From contig CACOGC010000001.1 in assembly GCA_902626645.1 (NCBI GenBank), positions 51,001-115,000 of the forward strand: a DNA stretch of 64,000 nt. The letters are read 5' to 3'. The position numbers and the translations under genes were made by a program. How positions within the stretch are numbered: position 1 is the first letter of the stretch; each line of letters opens with the position of its first letter. Positions 1-8,417 of the stretch are shown in pieces. The notes under the pieces were generated by a model. That model did no database searches, was not told the DNA's origin, and saw only the letters and a list, made by a program, of their open reading frames with translations. This stretch comes from an uncultured Pelagibacteraceae bacterium (GTDB taxonomy: Bacteria; Pseudomonadota; Alphaproteobacteria; Pelagibacterales; Pelagibacteraceae).

Positions 1-117
1 ATCTAAATTTAAAGAGATCTCAAATTTTTTATAAATCTTGTTTATTCTTTTATTATTTAAGTTATCTCTTAAAAGTTTAGGAATTTTGGTTGTTGCATTC
101 GAATTTCTGAGACTCAT
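1..117 (-). CDS. tilS: Probable tRNA(Ile)-lysidine synthetase TilS, N-terminal fragment
   Basis: An open frame starts at an ATG (117-115) inside the end of cpoB and runs off the window after 39 codons. It overlaps cpoB by 41 nt. The visible part is basic and Asn/Lys-rich, ending in KIYKKFEISLNLD, which looks like the helix before the PP-loop of TilS. The diagnostic SGGxDS motif would lie outside the window. In many alphaproteobacteria the gene after cpoB/ybgF is tilS, followed by ftsH. TilS makes lysidine at position 34 of the tRNA-Ile that reads AUA. The identification rests on gene order plus weak N-terminal resemblance. Confidence 0.5.
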   Translation of the reverse strand, partial: MSLRNSNATTKIPKLLRDNLNNKRINKIYKKFEISLNLD

Positions 118-1072
118 ATTTAGCTTTTTGTATCACAGATTGGTTTGCCTCTGGATATTGTTCTTCAACACCATTGATCATTTTGCAACCTTGATCTTTT
201 TCTCCAATTTGCACCATTGATACACCAAGCTTTAATAAATTTATAGGTGCTTTTTCACCTTTTGGATATTTCTGATAACCCTCTAAATATGCTGATGCGG
301 CATCTGTATATAATTGTCTTATCCTAAAAGTTTCTGCATACCAATATTGAGCATTCCCAGCTAAATTATGTTCAGGATTTGTGTCAACGAACTCTCTGAA
401 TGCTCTTTCAGCAGTTGAATAATCTCCAACTTTTAAAAAGCTTGTAGCAAACTGATATTGTTTATCTGGAGACTCATTTGGAAGAATTTTCTCTTCAGCT
501 TGAAAAGTTTCAGTTACTACTAAAGCTGTTGAGTCTACAGAATTTGTTTTTTGTGATGTTTCATTGGTCGCTGTATCTTTATATGATATCGATCCCAAAT
601 CTTGAGGTTGAGAACTTCCAGGTAAAACTTCTAATTGTTCATTATTTGTTTTTTTTGTTAATTTATTTATAGTTGCATCAGAAGACACAACACTTTCTAA
701 GTCCTGAAATCTTATTTGATTATCTGCTTGCACTTTTGACATTCTGCTGGATAGTTTGTCTAACTTAAAATTTATTTCCTCAAACTTATTTGTAAGTTCC
801 TGAAATTGATTTTCAATTTCTGAAAGTTTTAATAAATGTCTTGTAAGAACATCTTCTGAATTATTATCTAAATTTGAATTTAAATTTACAGAGCTATCAT
901 TATTTAATTCTATTGATCCTGAGTATACTGCTTTTTCTAGAGTCTTTATATCTTTCTGAAGTTGATCTAATATTTCATAAATATTATGATTGTCAGCGAA
1001 AGAGTAAGTTATCAAAAAAAAATTACTTAAACAAAATGTAATAATTTTTAATTTTCTTAAAATGTGTCGCAT
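77..1072 (-). CDS. cpoB: Tol-Pal accessory protein CpoB/YbgF
   Basis: Periplasmic partner of the Tol-Pal machine, which coordinates outer-membrane constriction with septal peptidoglycan synthesis. The 331-residue product has an N-terminal signal peptide (about 1-26, hydrophobic core then SFA before DNH), a coiled-coil segment (about 75-130) and a C-terminal TPR domain (about 205-325) containing AERAFREFVDTNPEH and YWYAETF, typical of YbgF. It is the last tol gene, but a strong hairpin with a T-run separates it from pal, so it may have its own promoter or depend on readthrough. Length and domain order are normal for the family. The downstream probable tilS overlaps its 3' end. Confidence 0.9.
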   Translation of the reverse strand: MRHILRKLKIITFCLSNFFLITYSFADNHNIYEILDQLQKDIKTLEKAVYSGSIELNNDSSVNLNSNLDNNSEDVLTRHLLKLSEIENQFQELTNKFEEINFKLDKLSSRMSKVQADNQIRFQDLESVVSSDATINKLTKKTNNEQLEVLPGSSQPQDLGSISYKDTATNETSQKTNSVDSTALVVTETFQAEEKILPNESPDKQYQFATSFLKVGDYSTAERAFREFVDTNPEHNLAGNAQYWYAETFRIRQLYTDAASAYLEGYQKYPKGEKAPINLLKLGVSMVQIGEKDQGCKMINGVEEQYPEANQSVIQKAKYESQKFECNNQNS

Positions 1073-1099
1073 TAAAATAATCTTATGATTAAAATAATG

Positions 1100-1143
1100 G
1101 CAAAAAAAAGACCCTTAACTAATTGAATTAATTAAGGGTCTTT
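1100..1143 (-). terminator. Rho-independent terminator between pal and cpoB
   Basis: A 12-bp perfect stem, AAAGACCCTTAA (1107-1118) with TTAAGGGTCTTT (1132-1143), encloses a 13-nt loop. Read on the minus strand the stem is followed directly by eight T residues. It begins 13 nt after the pal stop. It is one of the most GC-containing hairpins in any spacer of the window. The plus-strand side also has a T-rich tail. Confidence 0.85.
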
Positions 1144-1155
1144 AATTTTTTAAAA

Positions 1156-1635
1156 TTAATTTGCTTTTACTGTAACAGATCTTCTGTTTTTTGACCAAGC
1201 CAAAGGATTAGAACCAGAGTCAACTGGTCTTTCTTTTCCATAACTAAGAACTGAAATTCTGTTAGAGGAAATCCCATAAGTCATTAAATAATCTTTAGCA
1301 GCATTAGCTCTTCTTTCACCTAATGCTAAGTTATATTCTCTTGTTCCTCTTTCGTCAGCATGTCCTTCAAGTACGATTGTAATGTCGGAATTTTTTCTTA
1401 ACCATGCCGCTTGTTTTCTTAAAGTTTCTCTTGATGCAGTTGTCAAAACTGACTCATTAGTTGCAAAGAAAACTCTGTCAGGAACACCTGAAGCTAAATA
1501 TTCAACTGTATCAGTTCCAGTGTAAACATCCCCTTGCATTTGTCCTGTGGATTTTTTTGATGTTGCACAAGCAGACAACACTAAGCATGCAAATAATACT
1601 AAAAAAGTGTTTCTTAAAATTTTGTTTAATTTCAT
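1156..1635 (-). CDS. pal: Peptidoglycan-associated lipoprotein Pal
   Basis: Outer-membrane lipoprotein that binds peptidoglycan and TolB. I choose the ATG at 1635 rather than the in-frame ATG at 1677: it has AAGGAG just upstream and yields a proper lipoprotein signal ending in the lipobox LSAC (residues 20-23). The earlier start would put 14 polar residues before the signal. The mature protein has a short linker and an OmpA-like domain (about 55-159) with GHADERGT and the NLALGERRA helix, whose Asp and Arg bind diaminopimelate. At 159 residues it has normal length. It lies 85 nt downstream of tolB and is followed by a terminator. Confidence 0.95.
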   Translation of the reverse strand: MKLNKILRNTFLVLFACLVLSACATSKKSTGQMQGDVYTGTDTVEYLASGVPDRVFFATNESVLTTASRETLRKQAAWLRKNSDITIVLEGHADERGTREYNLALGERRANAAKDYLMTYGISSNRISVLSYGKERPVDSGSNPLAWSKNRRSVTVKAN

Positions 1636-1720
1636 TAATGCTCCTTGGTCAATATTTCTCATAACTAACTTTTTCACAACTAATTAAATGTTTCAAGGTA
1701 AAAAATCAACATATTTTCAG

Positions 1721-3061
1721 TTAATTACTTAATAAAGATGACCATGATGGGTCTGATGCATCAGTTGGGGTATCTACAAGCCTTTCATTGTAGCCTGTTA
1801 AATCAATTGACCATAATTTAGCAGAAAAACCCTCTCCTTTATCATCAGTTTTAGTCTCTCTATAAAAAATTAAAACTCGTCCATTTGGCGACCAGGAAGG
1901 AGCTTCTTGATAAAAATTTTCTGTCAACAATCTCTCACCAGATCCATCGGTTCTCATCACACCAATGTAGAATTTACCTTTATGTAATTTTGTAAAAGCG
2001 ATTAAATCACCTCTTGGAGACCAAACAGGAGTACCATATAAACCATTTCCAAAAGAAATTCTTTTAACATTGCTACCATCACTTTTCATGACATAAATTT
2101 GTTGGTACCCACTTCTGTCAGAGTTAAAACAAATAAATTTTCCATCTGGGGAATAAGATGGTGAAGTATCTATAGAAGGATGATTGGTAATTTTCTCTAC
2201 AATTCTATTTTCTAAATCCATTGTATAAATATCTGAATTTCCATCCTTAGCAAAACTCATTATAATTTTTTTTCCATTCGGAGAAAATCTAGGAGCAAAA
2301 GTCATTCCGGGAAAATCTCCTACAACTTCTTGAATACCTGTTTCTATATCAAGAAGATAAACTCTAGGTAAATTTCTAAAATAAGATAGATATGTTACCA
2401 TTTGGCTTGTAGGATTAAACCTTGGTGTCAAAACAAGTTCATTTCCTAATGTTAAAAATTTATTATTTGCACCATCTTGATCCATGATGGCTAATTTTTT
2501 AATTCTTTTTGTTTTTGGCCCCTCTTCAGCAACATAGATTATCCTAGTATCAAAATAACCTTTTTCTCCAGTTAATCTCTCGTAAACTTTGTCTGTTATT
2601 ATATGACCAACACGTCTCCAGTTGTTTGGCACTGTCGTAAATGCTAGAGCCATCATTTCTTTTCCAGCTAGCACATCCCATAATCTAAACTCAACTCTAA
2701 GTTTATCATCTACATTTTTTACTTTACCTGTTATTAAAGCTTGAGCTTTAATTAAATTCCAATCCTCAAAACGTGGTTTTAGGTGAGCAATATCAGGTGC
2801 TTGAAGAAAAGCATTTTTATCTAATGGATTAAAAAGACCTGAAGTTTTCAAATTTTTTTCGATAACTTTAGAAATTTCTGACCCAATATCTTTTTTCTTT
2901 AAAGTTTTCTCAAAACTCTTTTTTGACTCATCATCAATTGATAATGGTGACACTGCAATAGGGAGTGGATTCAAATTTCCTCGTGTAATATCAACCTCAA
3001 TTAAACCTAATGCATTAGTAGGTACTATAAATATTAAAAATAAAATAATTAGATTTCTCAT
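1721..3061 (-). CDS. tolB: Tol-Pal system beta-propeller protein TolB
   Basis: Periplasmic protein that links TolA to Pal. The 446 residues include a signal peptide (about 1-18), an N-terminal alpha/beta domain (about 20-155) and a six-bladed beta-propeller (about 175-440). The propeller repeats are visible as [24 protein letters not shown] and WSPNGRVL, each followed by an S/D-rich turn such as [12 protein letters not shown]. Length matches the family. It sits 9 nt after tolA and before pal in the standard tolQRAB-pal order. Confidence 0.96.
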   Translation of the reverse strand: MRNLIILFLIFIVPTNALGLIEVDITRGNLNPLPIAVSPLSIDDESKKSFEKTLKKKDIGSEISKVIEKNLKTSGLFNPLDKNAFLQAPDIAHLKPRFEDWNLIKAQALITGKVKNVDDKLRVEFRLWDVLAGKEMMALAFTTVPNNWRRVGHIITDKVYERLTGEKGYFDTRIIYVAEEGPKTKRIKKLAIMDQDGANNKFLTLGNELVLTPRFNPTSQMVTYLSYFRNLPRVYLLDIETGIQEVVGDFPGMTFAPRFSPNGKKIIMSFAKDGNSDIYTMDLENRIVEKITNHPSIDTSPSYSPDGKFICFNSDRSGYQQIYVMKSDGSNVKRISFGNGLYGTPVWSPRGDLIAFTKLHKGKFYIGVMRTDGSGERLLTENFYQEAPSWSPNGRVLIFYRETKTDDKGEGFSAKLWSIDLTGYNERLVDTPTDASDPSWSSLLSN

Positions 3062-3070
3062 AAAGATATT

Positions 3071-3880
3071 CTATCCCTCTAACATTTCTCTTGCATCAAA
3101 ATTTAATTGTAATTCTTTCCATCTTTCATAACCAGTTGTAGGAACTCTTAAGGGCTGGCATAATTTTATTGCTCTTAGAGCACTTTCCGCCAAAACCTTG
3201 TAAAAACCTTGACCAGGTTTATTCATTCTTGCATGATCCAAAATCTCTGACTCTTGAATTGTTCCATCTGGATTCAGTTGAAGTTTAATTCTTACTAATA
3301 AATTTTCATTGTAAGGCAAACCTAAAGGAATACTCCAACAGCCAAATATTTGAGCTTTTAAAGCATCCTCTTCGCTTAAAGATAAACCTGCATTTTCAAC
3401 ATTCTTTTTTTGATCTTGTGTAATTTTGTTATTTTTTTTTATTGTTTCAGCACTTTCAACTTTAGATTTATCAATTAAGGCTGCAATATTATTTGGATCG
3501 AATAACTCTTTTTTTTCAAATTCAGAAACTTGCTTAACTTCATTATCAATTTTTTCTGGATTTTGTTTATCCTCTTTTATTTTCTCAACCTTTTTAGGCT
3601 TATCATCTGGCATTGGAACCGCATCTGGTTTAATTTTTTTAACTTTTTTTGGGGGAGCTTGTTCAGATACTAACTTTTTTTCTTTCTCTTTAATTTTTTC
3701 AATAATTTTTTTTGCCTTAGGTGCGTATGGAATATTGGTTTTATCTGTAATCTGTATTAATTCTACAGATACTATTGGGGGAAGATCAATTGGTTTTTTT
3801 GCTAAGAAAGGTAAACTAAAAGCTGTAATCATTATTAAAACCAGATGTGATACAGAAGATATAACTATACTTCTATTCAC
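3071..3880 (-). CDS. tolA: TolA-like inner-membrane energy transducer
   Basis: TolA spans the periplasm and passes the force generated by TolQR to TolB-Pal. The 269-residue protein has one N-terminal transmembrane helix (about 10-28), a long Lys/Glu/Pro-rich middle region (about 50-170) and a compact C-terminal domain (about 175-265) with IFGCWSIPLG and LNPDGTIQESEIL, the TolA/TonB C-terminal signature. The middle region is weakly conserved, as is normal, so the call relies on architecture and position between tolR and tolB. It lies 3 nt downstream of tolR. Confidence 0.88.
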   Translation of the reverse strand: MNRSIVISSVSHLVLIMITAFSLPFLAKKPIDLPPIVSVELIQITDKTNIPYAPKAKKIIEKIKEKEKKLVSEQAPPKKVKKIKPDAVPMPDDKPKKVEKIKEDKQNPEKIDNEVKQVSEFEKKELFDPNNIAALIDKSKVESAETIKKNNKITQDQKKNVENAGLSLSEEDALKAQIFGCWSIPLGLPYNENLLVRIKLQLNPDGTIQESEILDHARMNKPGQGFYKVLAESALRAIKLCQPLRVPTTGYERWKELQLNFDAREMLEG

Positions 3881-3883
3881 TTC

Positions 3884-4300
3884 TTACCTTTCTTTATATG
3901 GTTCTGAAATAAGTGCTACTTTGGTGAAACCAGACCCAGATAACAAGCCCATAATTTCCAATACTCTTCCATAATTAATTGTTTTATCACCCCTTACGTA
4001 AATTCTTGTATCAGTTCTATTTTTTGAAACCGCTAAGACTTTTGCTATTATTTTTTCATATTCAACTTTTGACTCTTGAATATAAATTTCACCTTTAGAG
4101 TTTATTGTTAAAGTCAGTGGTTCAGCTTCCTCGGGTAGAGAATCGGCAGAACTTTCTGGTAAATCAACCTGAACTCCTACAGTTAACAAAGGAGCCGTAA
4201 CCATAAAAATAATTAAAAGCACCAACATTACATCCACAAATGGTGTTACATTTATTTCGCTCATTGGTTCTTTTGATGAACGATTTAATTTAAAAGCCAT
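3884..4300 (-). CDS. tolR: Biopolymer transport protein TolR
   Basis: Inner-membrane proton-channel partner of TolQ. The 138-residue protein starts with the typical ExNVTPFVDVMLVLLIIFMV segment (about 15-34), whose Asp23 is the family's proton-path aspartate, followed by a periplasmic domain ending at about residue 135. Length is normal for the ExbD/TolR family. It follows tolQ by a single base, indicating translational coupling. Confidence 0.95.
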   Translation of the reverse strand: MAFKLNRSSKEPMSEINVTPFVDVMLVLLIIFMVTAPLLTVGVQVDLPESSADSLPEEAEPLTLTINSKGEIYIQESKVEYEKIIAKVLAVSKNRTDTRIYVRGDKTINYGRVLEIMGLLSGSGFTKVALISEPYKER

Positions 4301-4301
4301 T

Positions 4302-4976
4302 TTAGATAATCGTTAAAAATCTTTTTGAGAAATTTTCTAATTTTTGAGAATACTTAATTGAGTCATTATTAAATTTATTATATGCAACAACCGCAGGTAT
4401 TGCTGCTAGTAGACCTAGCGCAGTTGCGAATAGTGCTTCAGCTATACCAGGTGCAACAATTGCCAAACTCGTATTTCTTGAAATTGCAATAGATTGAAAA
4501 GAGTTCATAATCCCCCAAACTGTTCCGAATAAGCCTATGAATGGAGCTGTTGATCCTATTGTTGCTAAAAAAGTAAAACCTTTAGTGATTTTTGATATTT
4601 GTTTTTCAATACCTGTCTCTAACATTGTGGTCATTCTATTGTTTAAATCTGTTCTAGATCTTCTCTTTAATAAGTTTTGCATCGCATCTTTAAATATTAA
4701 AGCCATCGGATCTTGAACGTTTGCTGGTAAATTATTATAAAAGGTTTCTGCAGATTTAGAATTCCAAAACTTTGCTTCAAACTCTTCAGTAGATTGATTT
4801 ATTTTTTTAAACAATCTATATTTTTCAATTATTACTGCCCATGAATATATAGAACAAGCTATTAACATTATAATCACTGACTTAACAACTATGTCAGCTC
4901 TAATAAATAAATTTATTAAAGAAAAATCAGCACTTGAGGCTAGCCCAACCGCTTGAGAGGTGATATCAGCTTCCAT
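4302..4976 (-). CDS. tolQ: Tol-Pal proton channel protein TolQ
   Basis: Inner-membrane MotA/TolQ/ExbB-family protein that forms the proton-driven motor with TolR. The 224 residues contain a first transmembrane helix (about 30-50), a cytoplasmic loop, and two further helices (about 133-155 and 168-195) with the family signature FIGLFGTVWGIMNSF and GIAEALFATALGLLAAIPAV. It is the first gene of tolQRAB. A 50-nt spacer separates it from the RuvC-like gene upstream; I saw no clear promoter in it. Confidence 0.96.
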   Translation of the reverse strand: MEADITSQAVGLASSADFSLINLFIRADIVVKSVIIMLIACSIYSWAVIIEKYRLFKKINQSTEEFEAKFWNSKSAETFYNNLPANVQDPMALIFKDAMQNLLKRRSRTDLNNRMTTMLETGIEKQISKITKGFTFLATIGSTAPFIGLFGTVWGIMNSFQSIAISRNTSLAIVAPGIAEALFATALGLLAAIPAVVAYNKFNNDSIKYSQKLENFSKRFLTII

Positions 4977-5026
4977 ATCGTCTTCTCACACTTAAATGTG
5001 TCATGATTTTGTCTTAATATTTAAAG

Positions 5027-5521
5027 CTATTCGTCAATTTTGTAAGTTTCATGATAAAAACTTGCTATCAAAATTGCATCAGCTTTATTTGAGTCTTTCT
5101 TTCTTGATAATTGAGATGAAAAATAAGGAAATATTTCTATTGCTCTTGTCCTGCTGGCATCTTTCTCAGAGTTTAAAAGATTAAAATATTTTTTCCATTT
5201 TGTGGGCCTTACAAAGTACATGGGTAATTGCATCGCGGTACAAATACCCTTTAAAATTCCAAACGATTGTCCAAAATTAAACATACTAGTAACACCTTGG
5301 CCAGGCATTGCAGAAACATGCTCAATCACAACTCTAATTTGATTTTTTTCAAATTGTTTAATTCTTTTGGTAATTTCATTATAAACTTGGGAGCCATTTA
5401 CTTGTTTTTTATTTTTTTTACCTTCTGTCATTATAGGCATTTCAATAACATCTAGGATTTTTCCATTATCTAAAAAACAAATTGAACCAGAAATTCCAGG
5501 ATCTATACCTATTATTAACAT
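5027..5521 (-). CDS. RuvC-like Holliday junction resolvase
   Basis: RNase H-fold nuclease of the RuvC superfamily, expected to cut Holliday junctions. The 164 residues begin MLIIGIDPG (first catalytic Asp7), with a Glu in VVIEHV (about 67), the FGQSFGILKGI helix typical of RuvC, and a late acidic motif NKADAIL (about 146). It differs from the classical bacterial form: ARG in LGQARG is replaced, and the segment after VRPTKWKK is the type also seen in phage and Bacteroidetes RuvC-like proteins. In many proteobacteria ruvC-ruvA-ruvB precede tolQ; here only this gene is present, 3 nt after yebC. It may be the cell's RuvC or a replacement. Confidence 0.75.
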   Translation of the reverse strand: MLIIGIDPGISGSICFLDNGKILDVIEMPIMTEGKKNKKQVNGSQVYNEITKRIKQFEKNQIRVVIEHVSAMPGQGVTSMFNFGQSFGILKGICTAMQLPMYFVRPTKWKKYFNLLNSEKDASRTRAIEIFPYFSSQLSRKKDSNKADAILIASFYHETYKIDE

Positions 5522-5524
5522 AAT

Positions 5525-6247
5525 TTAATTTACAAATTCAGCATTAGAAAAAACATTTTGTACATCATCATTGTCTTCAAGTAATTCAAAGAAATTTATT
5601 AAATCTTCATTTTTTTCTTTAGAAATTTTTACACTATTTAGTGGTACCCATTCAATTTCTGTTGAGATGAAATTAGTAATTTCTTTTTCTAATTCTTTTT
5701 TAACATTATAAATTTCACTAATAGGACATTGTATTTCATGAAAATCATTTTCCGATTTACATTCATCAGCTCCAGCATTAGTAGCTAGCTCAAAAATTTG
5801 ATCATCTGAGACTTCTTTTTTATCGATCTTTATTATACCTAATTGATTAAAATTATGAGAGGCAGAACCCTGGGTTCCTAGGTTGCCGCCTGCCTTTTGA
5901 AAAATTGTTCTAATACTGGATGCTGTTCTATTTTTATTATCTGTTAATGCTTCTATTATCACTGCTACTTTTTCTGGTCCAAAGCCCTCATATCTTAAAT
6001 TTTCAAAATTTGACTCAGTATTAACTGAAGATTTATCAATTGCTCTTTCAATATTTTCTTTTGGCATATTTGCTGATCTTGCAGCTTGAATCGCAGATCT
6101 TAATCTTGGATTCATTGCTGGATCTTTATCTCCAAGTTTTGCTGCAACAGTAATTTCTTTCGACAACTTTGAAAAAATTTTAGATCTTTGCTTATCGGCT
6201 TTACCTTTTTTATGTTTTATTCCTGCCCAATGAGAATGTCCTGCCAT
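5525..6247 (-). CDS. yebC: YebC/PmpR family protein
   Basis: Member of the YebC/TACO1 family, long annotated as transcriptional regulators and also linked to translation of difficult proline-rich sequences. The 240 residues start MAGHSHWAGIKHKKGKADKQR, the family signature (AGHSKWANIKHRK in others), followed by SAIQAARSANMPKENIERAI and later KAGGNLGTQGSASHNF. Length is typical. It lies between the YmdB-type gene (7 nt upstream) and the RuvC-like gene; yebC-ruvC linkage is common in bacteria. Confidence 0.93.
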   Translation of the reverse strand: MAGHSHWAGIKHKKGKADKQRSKIFSKLSKEITVAAKLGDKDPAMNPRLRSAIQAARSANMPKENIERAIDKSSVNTESNFENLRYEGFGPEKVAVIIEALTDNKNRTASSIRTIFQKAGGNLGTQGSASHNFNQLGIIKIDKKEVSDDQIFELATNAGADECKSENDFHEIQCPISEIYNVKKELEKEITNFISTEIEWVPLNSVKISKEKNEDLINFFELLEDNDDVQNVFSNAEFVN

Positions 6248-6254
6248 AAACTAA

Positions 6255-7058
6255 TTAAGTATTCTTTAGCTGACCTCCAAAAACATAGCTTTCAATTTTA
6301 TTTGCTAAACCAGTTTTTATATCACAATCAACAATTACTCCACTTAAAGTAGCATCACCAGTTGCTGGAAAATGTTTGGTAGACTCTTTTTTCATAAATC
6401 TGTTCAAAGAGTTATCTTTATTCATACCAATAACTGAGTCATAATCACCACACATACCTGCATCTGTTTGATAAGCTGTCCCATTTTTCAAAATTCTTGC
6501 ATCATTTGTTGGAATGTGTGTGTGTGTTCCAACTACTAGAGTAGCTTTACCATCAAAAAAATATCCTATTGCATTTTTTTCACTAGTAATTTCTCCATGA
6601 AAATCAACAACTAGAAAATCATAATCCTCTTTTAGTTTGTGCTCTTTTAAAAATTTTTCTGAAATCTCAAATACGTCATCACATTTTTTCATAAAAACAT
6701 TTCCCATTAAATTTAAAACACCAATTTTTACATTTTTTTCATTTTGAAAAACTTCAAATCCTTTACCCGGTGCTGGCTCAAATAAATTTTTTGGGCGAAG
6801 TAACCTATTTTCATTATCGATAAATTTCATAATATCTTTTTGATCCCAAACATGGTTACCAGTAGTAATGACATCAACACCACATTTAAAAAAATCCTCA
6901 CAGATTTCTTTTGTTAATCCAACTCCTGTCTCAGCTGCATTTTCTCCATTGACGATTACAAAATCAATTTTATTCAATTCTTTTTGGCTTAAAAGATTAT
7001 TCAATATTTTCGAACAACCTGAGTTCCCTACCACATCTCCTAAAAATAAAATTCTCAT
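6255..7058 (-). CDS. YmdB-family metallophosphoesterase
   Basis: TIGR00282/YmdB-type phosphoesterase; the Bacillus member acts on cyclic nucleotides, but the role in alphaproteobacteria is not settled. The 267 residues carry the metal-ligand motifs of the family: LGDVVG with Asp8, NGENAAE (about 37-43), GNHVWD (about 66-71), DFHGE (about 150) and GTHTHIPT (about 176-183). It overlaps the upstream 5-formyl-THF cyclo-ligase by 4 nt (ATGA). Length and motifs are intact. Confidence 0.9.
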   Translation of the reverse strand: MRILFLGDVVGNSGCSKILNNLLSQKELNKIDFVIVNGENAAETGVGLTKEICEDFFKCGVDVITTGNHVWDQKDIMKFIDNENRLLRPKNLFEPAPGKGFEVFQNEKNVKIGVLNLMGNVFMKKCDDVFEISEKFLKEHKLKEDYDFLVVDFHGEITSEKNAIGYFFDGKATLVVGTHTHIPTNDARILKNGTAYQTDAGMCGDYDSVIGMNKDNSLNRFMKKESTKHFPATGDATLSGVIVDCDIKTGLANKIESYVFGGQLKNT

Positions 7059-7597
7059 ATAAAATTTTTATCTGTTACAATAAAATCCAGTTTCATATCA
7101 TATTTGTTAGCTGGTATTTTTTTTACTTTTTGAAAAGAATAAGCCAACCCAATTAATATAATTTTTTTATTTTTTTTTACCCTTTTAATATACCTATCGT
7201 AATAACCACCTCCATAACCTATTCTATTTAAATGATTATCAAAAGCTACAATTGGTACTAAAAGAATACTCGGGTAGACAATTTGATCTGATGAAGGTTC
7301 AGGTATTCCATATTTATTTATTGATAGAGGCTCTTTTGTTGACCAGTATAAAAAATCCATTTGATTATTTTTTTTAATTTTTGGCAATGATATTTGATAA
7401 CCAAGTCTTTCAAGTTTATTTAGAATTTGAATTGAATCAACTTCATGATTATATGGATAATAACCACCAATTATTTTTCTATTTACTTTTTCTTTTTTTA
7501 AAATTTTTACAATATTACTAAATTTTATAACTAAATTTTTATTGTTATTTAGTTTTCTTGCTTTTAATAATTTTTTTCTAATCTCAGATTTATTCAC
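7055..7597 (-). CDS. 5-formyltetrahydrofolate cyclo-ligase
   Basis: Catalyses ATP-dependent conversion of 5-formyl-THF to 5,10-methenyl-THF, returning the inhibitory formyl folate to the one-carbon pool; cytoplasmic. The 180 residues show GGYYPYNHEVD in the N-terminal half and the signature GYGGGYYDRY (about 128-137) that holds the ATP/metal site. The family is named YgfA/FAU/MTHFS. It is slightly short but complete. It overlaps the next gene by 4 nt and follows the zapA-like gene by 7 nt, so there is no room for the 6S RNA often found beside ygfA. Confidence 0.93.
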   Translation of the reverse strand: MNKSEIRKKLLKARKLNNNKNLVIKFSNIVKILKKEKVNRKIIGGYYPYNHEVDSIQILNKLERLGYQISLPKIKKNNQMDFLYWSTKEPLSINKYGIPEPSSDQIVYPSILLVPIVAFDNHLNRIGYGGGYYDRYIKRVKKNKKIILIGLAYSFQKVKKIPANKYDMKLDFIVTDKNFI

Positions 7598-7604
7598 TAG
7601 AATT

Positions 7605-8051
7605 TTACTTAGAAATATTTTCTAAATTTGCTTTTTCAACAAAACTTGAAATTTCATCAGCAGCTTCGTCAATTAACTTCTCATAACTCTTTTGATTTAT
7701 TTCAATTTCATTTTTTAATTTAAGGTGATCTTTATTAAGTGAGTTTATTTCCAGCTCTTTCTTATCTCTGTACTCATAAATTAAAGTTTTAAGCTCTTTA
7801 AATTTATTTGAGAGATCTCTCAACTCATTCTTTTTTTGATCTACTTTTTTTTTAGTTTCATAATATTCATCCATTACTTTAACAGCTGTGATTAACAGAA
7901 GTTTATTCTCTCCAAGATTTCCAAGCTCATTTTTAAGATTATTAAATTTCTGATTGATTTGAATTAATAATTCTTCAAGATGCTCTTCCTGGCCGTCCTC
8001 ACAAGACAACAAAAATTCTTTCCCGTTAAACTTAATACTTACGTTTGCCAT
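7605..8051 (-). CDS. zapA: Cell division protein ZapA-like
   Basis: ZapA stabilises FtsZ bundles at the Z-ring. The 148-residue protein has an N-terminal ZapA domain (about 1-65) starting MANVSIKFNGKEFLLSCEDG, with the helix LLITAVKVMDEY, then a long coiled coil (about 65-140) richer than in the short E. coli form. It overlaps the upstream coiled-coil gene by 13 nt. In alphaproteobacteria zapA is usually found between a DUF4164-type gene beside tkt and the formyl-THF cyclo-ligase, exactly the order here. Confidence 0.85.
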   Translation of the reverse strand: MANVSIKFNGKEFLLSCEDGQEEHLEELLIQINQKFNNLKNELGNLGENKLLLITAVKVMDEYYETKKKVDQKKNELRDLSNKFKELKTLIYEYRDKKELEINSLNKDHLKLKNEIEINQKSYEKLIDEAADEISSFVEKANLENISK

Positions 8052-8362
8052 TTATCTATCTCATCTAACAAAATATCTGTTTCTTGATTTAATTCATCAA
8101 TTTTTTCAGAAAACTCAATCTGTCTTTTTTGTTCAGCTTTCTCTTGATTTTGTAATTCGTCTAATTTTTTACTTAAACTATTATAATCATTAATTAAACT
8201 TTTATATTTTTCTTCTATTTCTTGCTTTTCAATTTCTAATTGATTTTTTTGACTACTTAAATTCTCTATATTTTTTTTAACGTCAGGGTTTTTTAAGTTT
8301 AAATTTTTTAATTTTGCTAAAGCTAAATTTAATTTTTTTTCTTTTTCGATCACAGAATTCAT
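8039..8362 (-). CDS. Small coiled-coil protein (DUF4164-like position)
   Basis: A 107-residue protein that is almost entirely predicted coiled coil, rich in Lys, Glu, Asn and Leu, with no signal peptide or membrane helix. No catalytic motif can be seen. Its place, divergent from tkt and overlapping zapA, is where many alphaproteobacteria carry a DUF4164 protein, so a role near the division apparatus is plausible but not shown. It is the first gene of the long minus-strand group that ends at cpoB. Confidence 0.75.
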   Translation of the reverse strand: MNSVIEKEKKLNLALAKLKNLNLKNPDVKKNIENLSSQKNQLEIEKQEIEEKYKSLINDYNSLSKKLDELQNQEKAEQKRQIEFSEKIDELNQETDILLDEIDKWQT

Positions 8363-8417
8363 ATATATATAATTATATTATTAAATAGAATCTTCTTAGT
8401 CTAGGCAGGATAATTAC
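8363..8417. promoter_or_regulatory. Divergent promoter region, tkt versus zapA group
   Basis: This 55-bp spacer separates two divergent gene groups and must hold both promoters. It is extremely AT-rich (runs of alternating TA at 8363-8375) and ends in GGCAGGATAATTAC before the TTG start of tkt. I cannot assign -35/-10 pairs with confidence. The AGGCAGGA at about 8403-8410 is a reasonable ribosome-binding site for tkt. Confidence 0.5.

Noticed and set aside
3426..3974. A 182-codon plus-strand frame opposite tolA/tolR
   Set aside because: It is the complement of the Lys/Glu-rich tolA middle region, which reads as Phe/Ser/Leu on the other strand. There is no ribosome-binding site or family match.
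7597..7605. 6S RNA next to the formyl-THF cyclo-ligase gene
   Set aside because: The spacers on both sides are under 10 nt, so there is no room.
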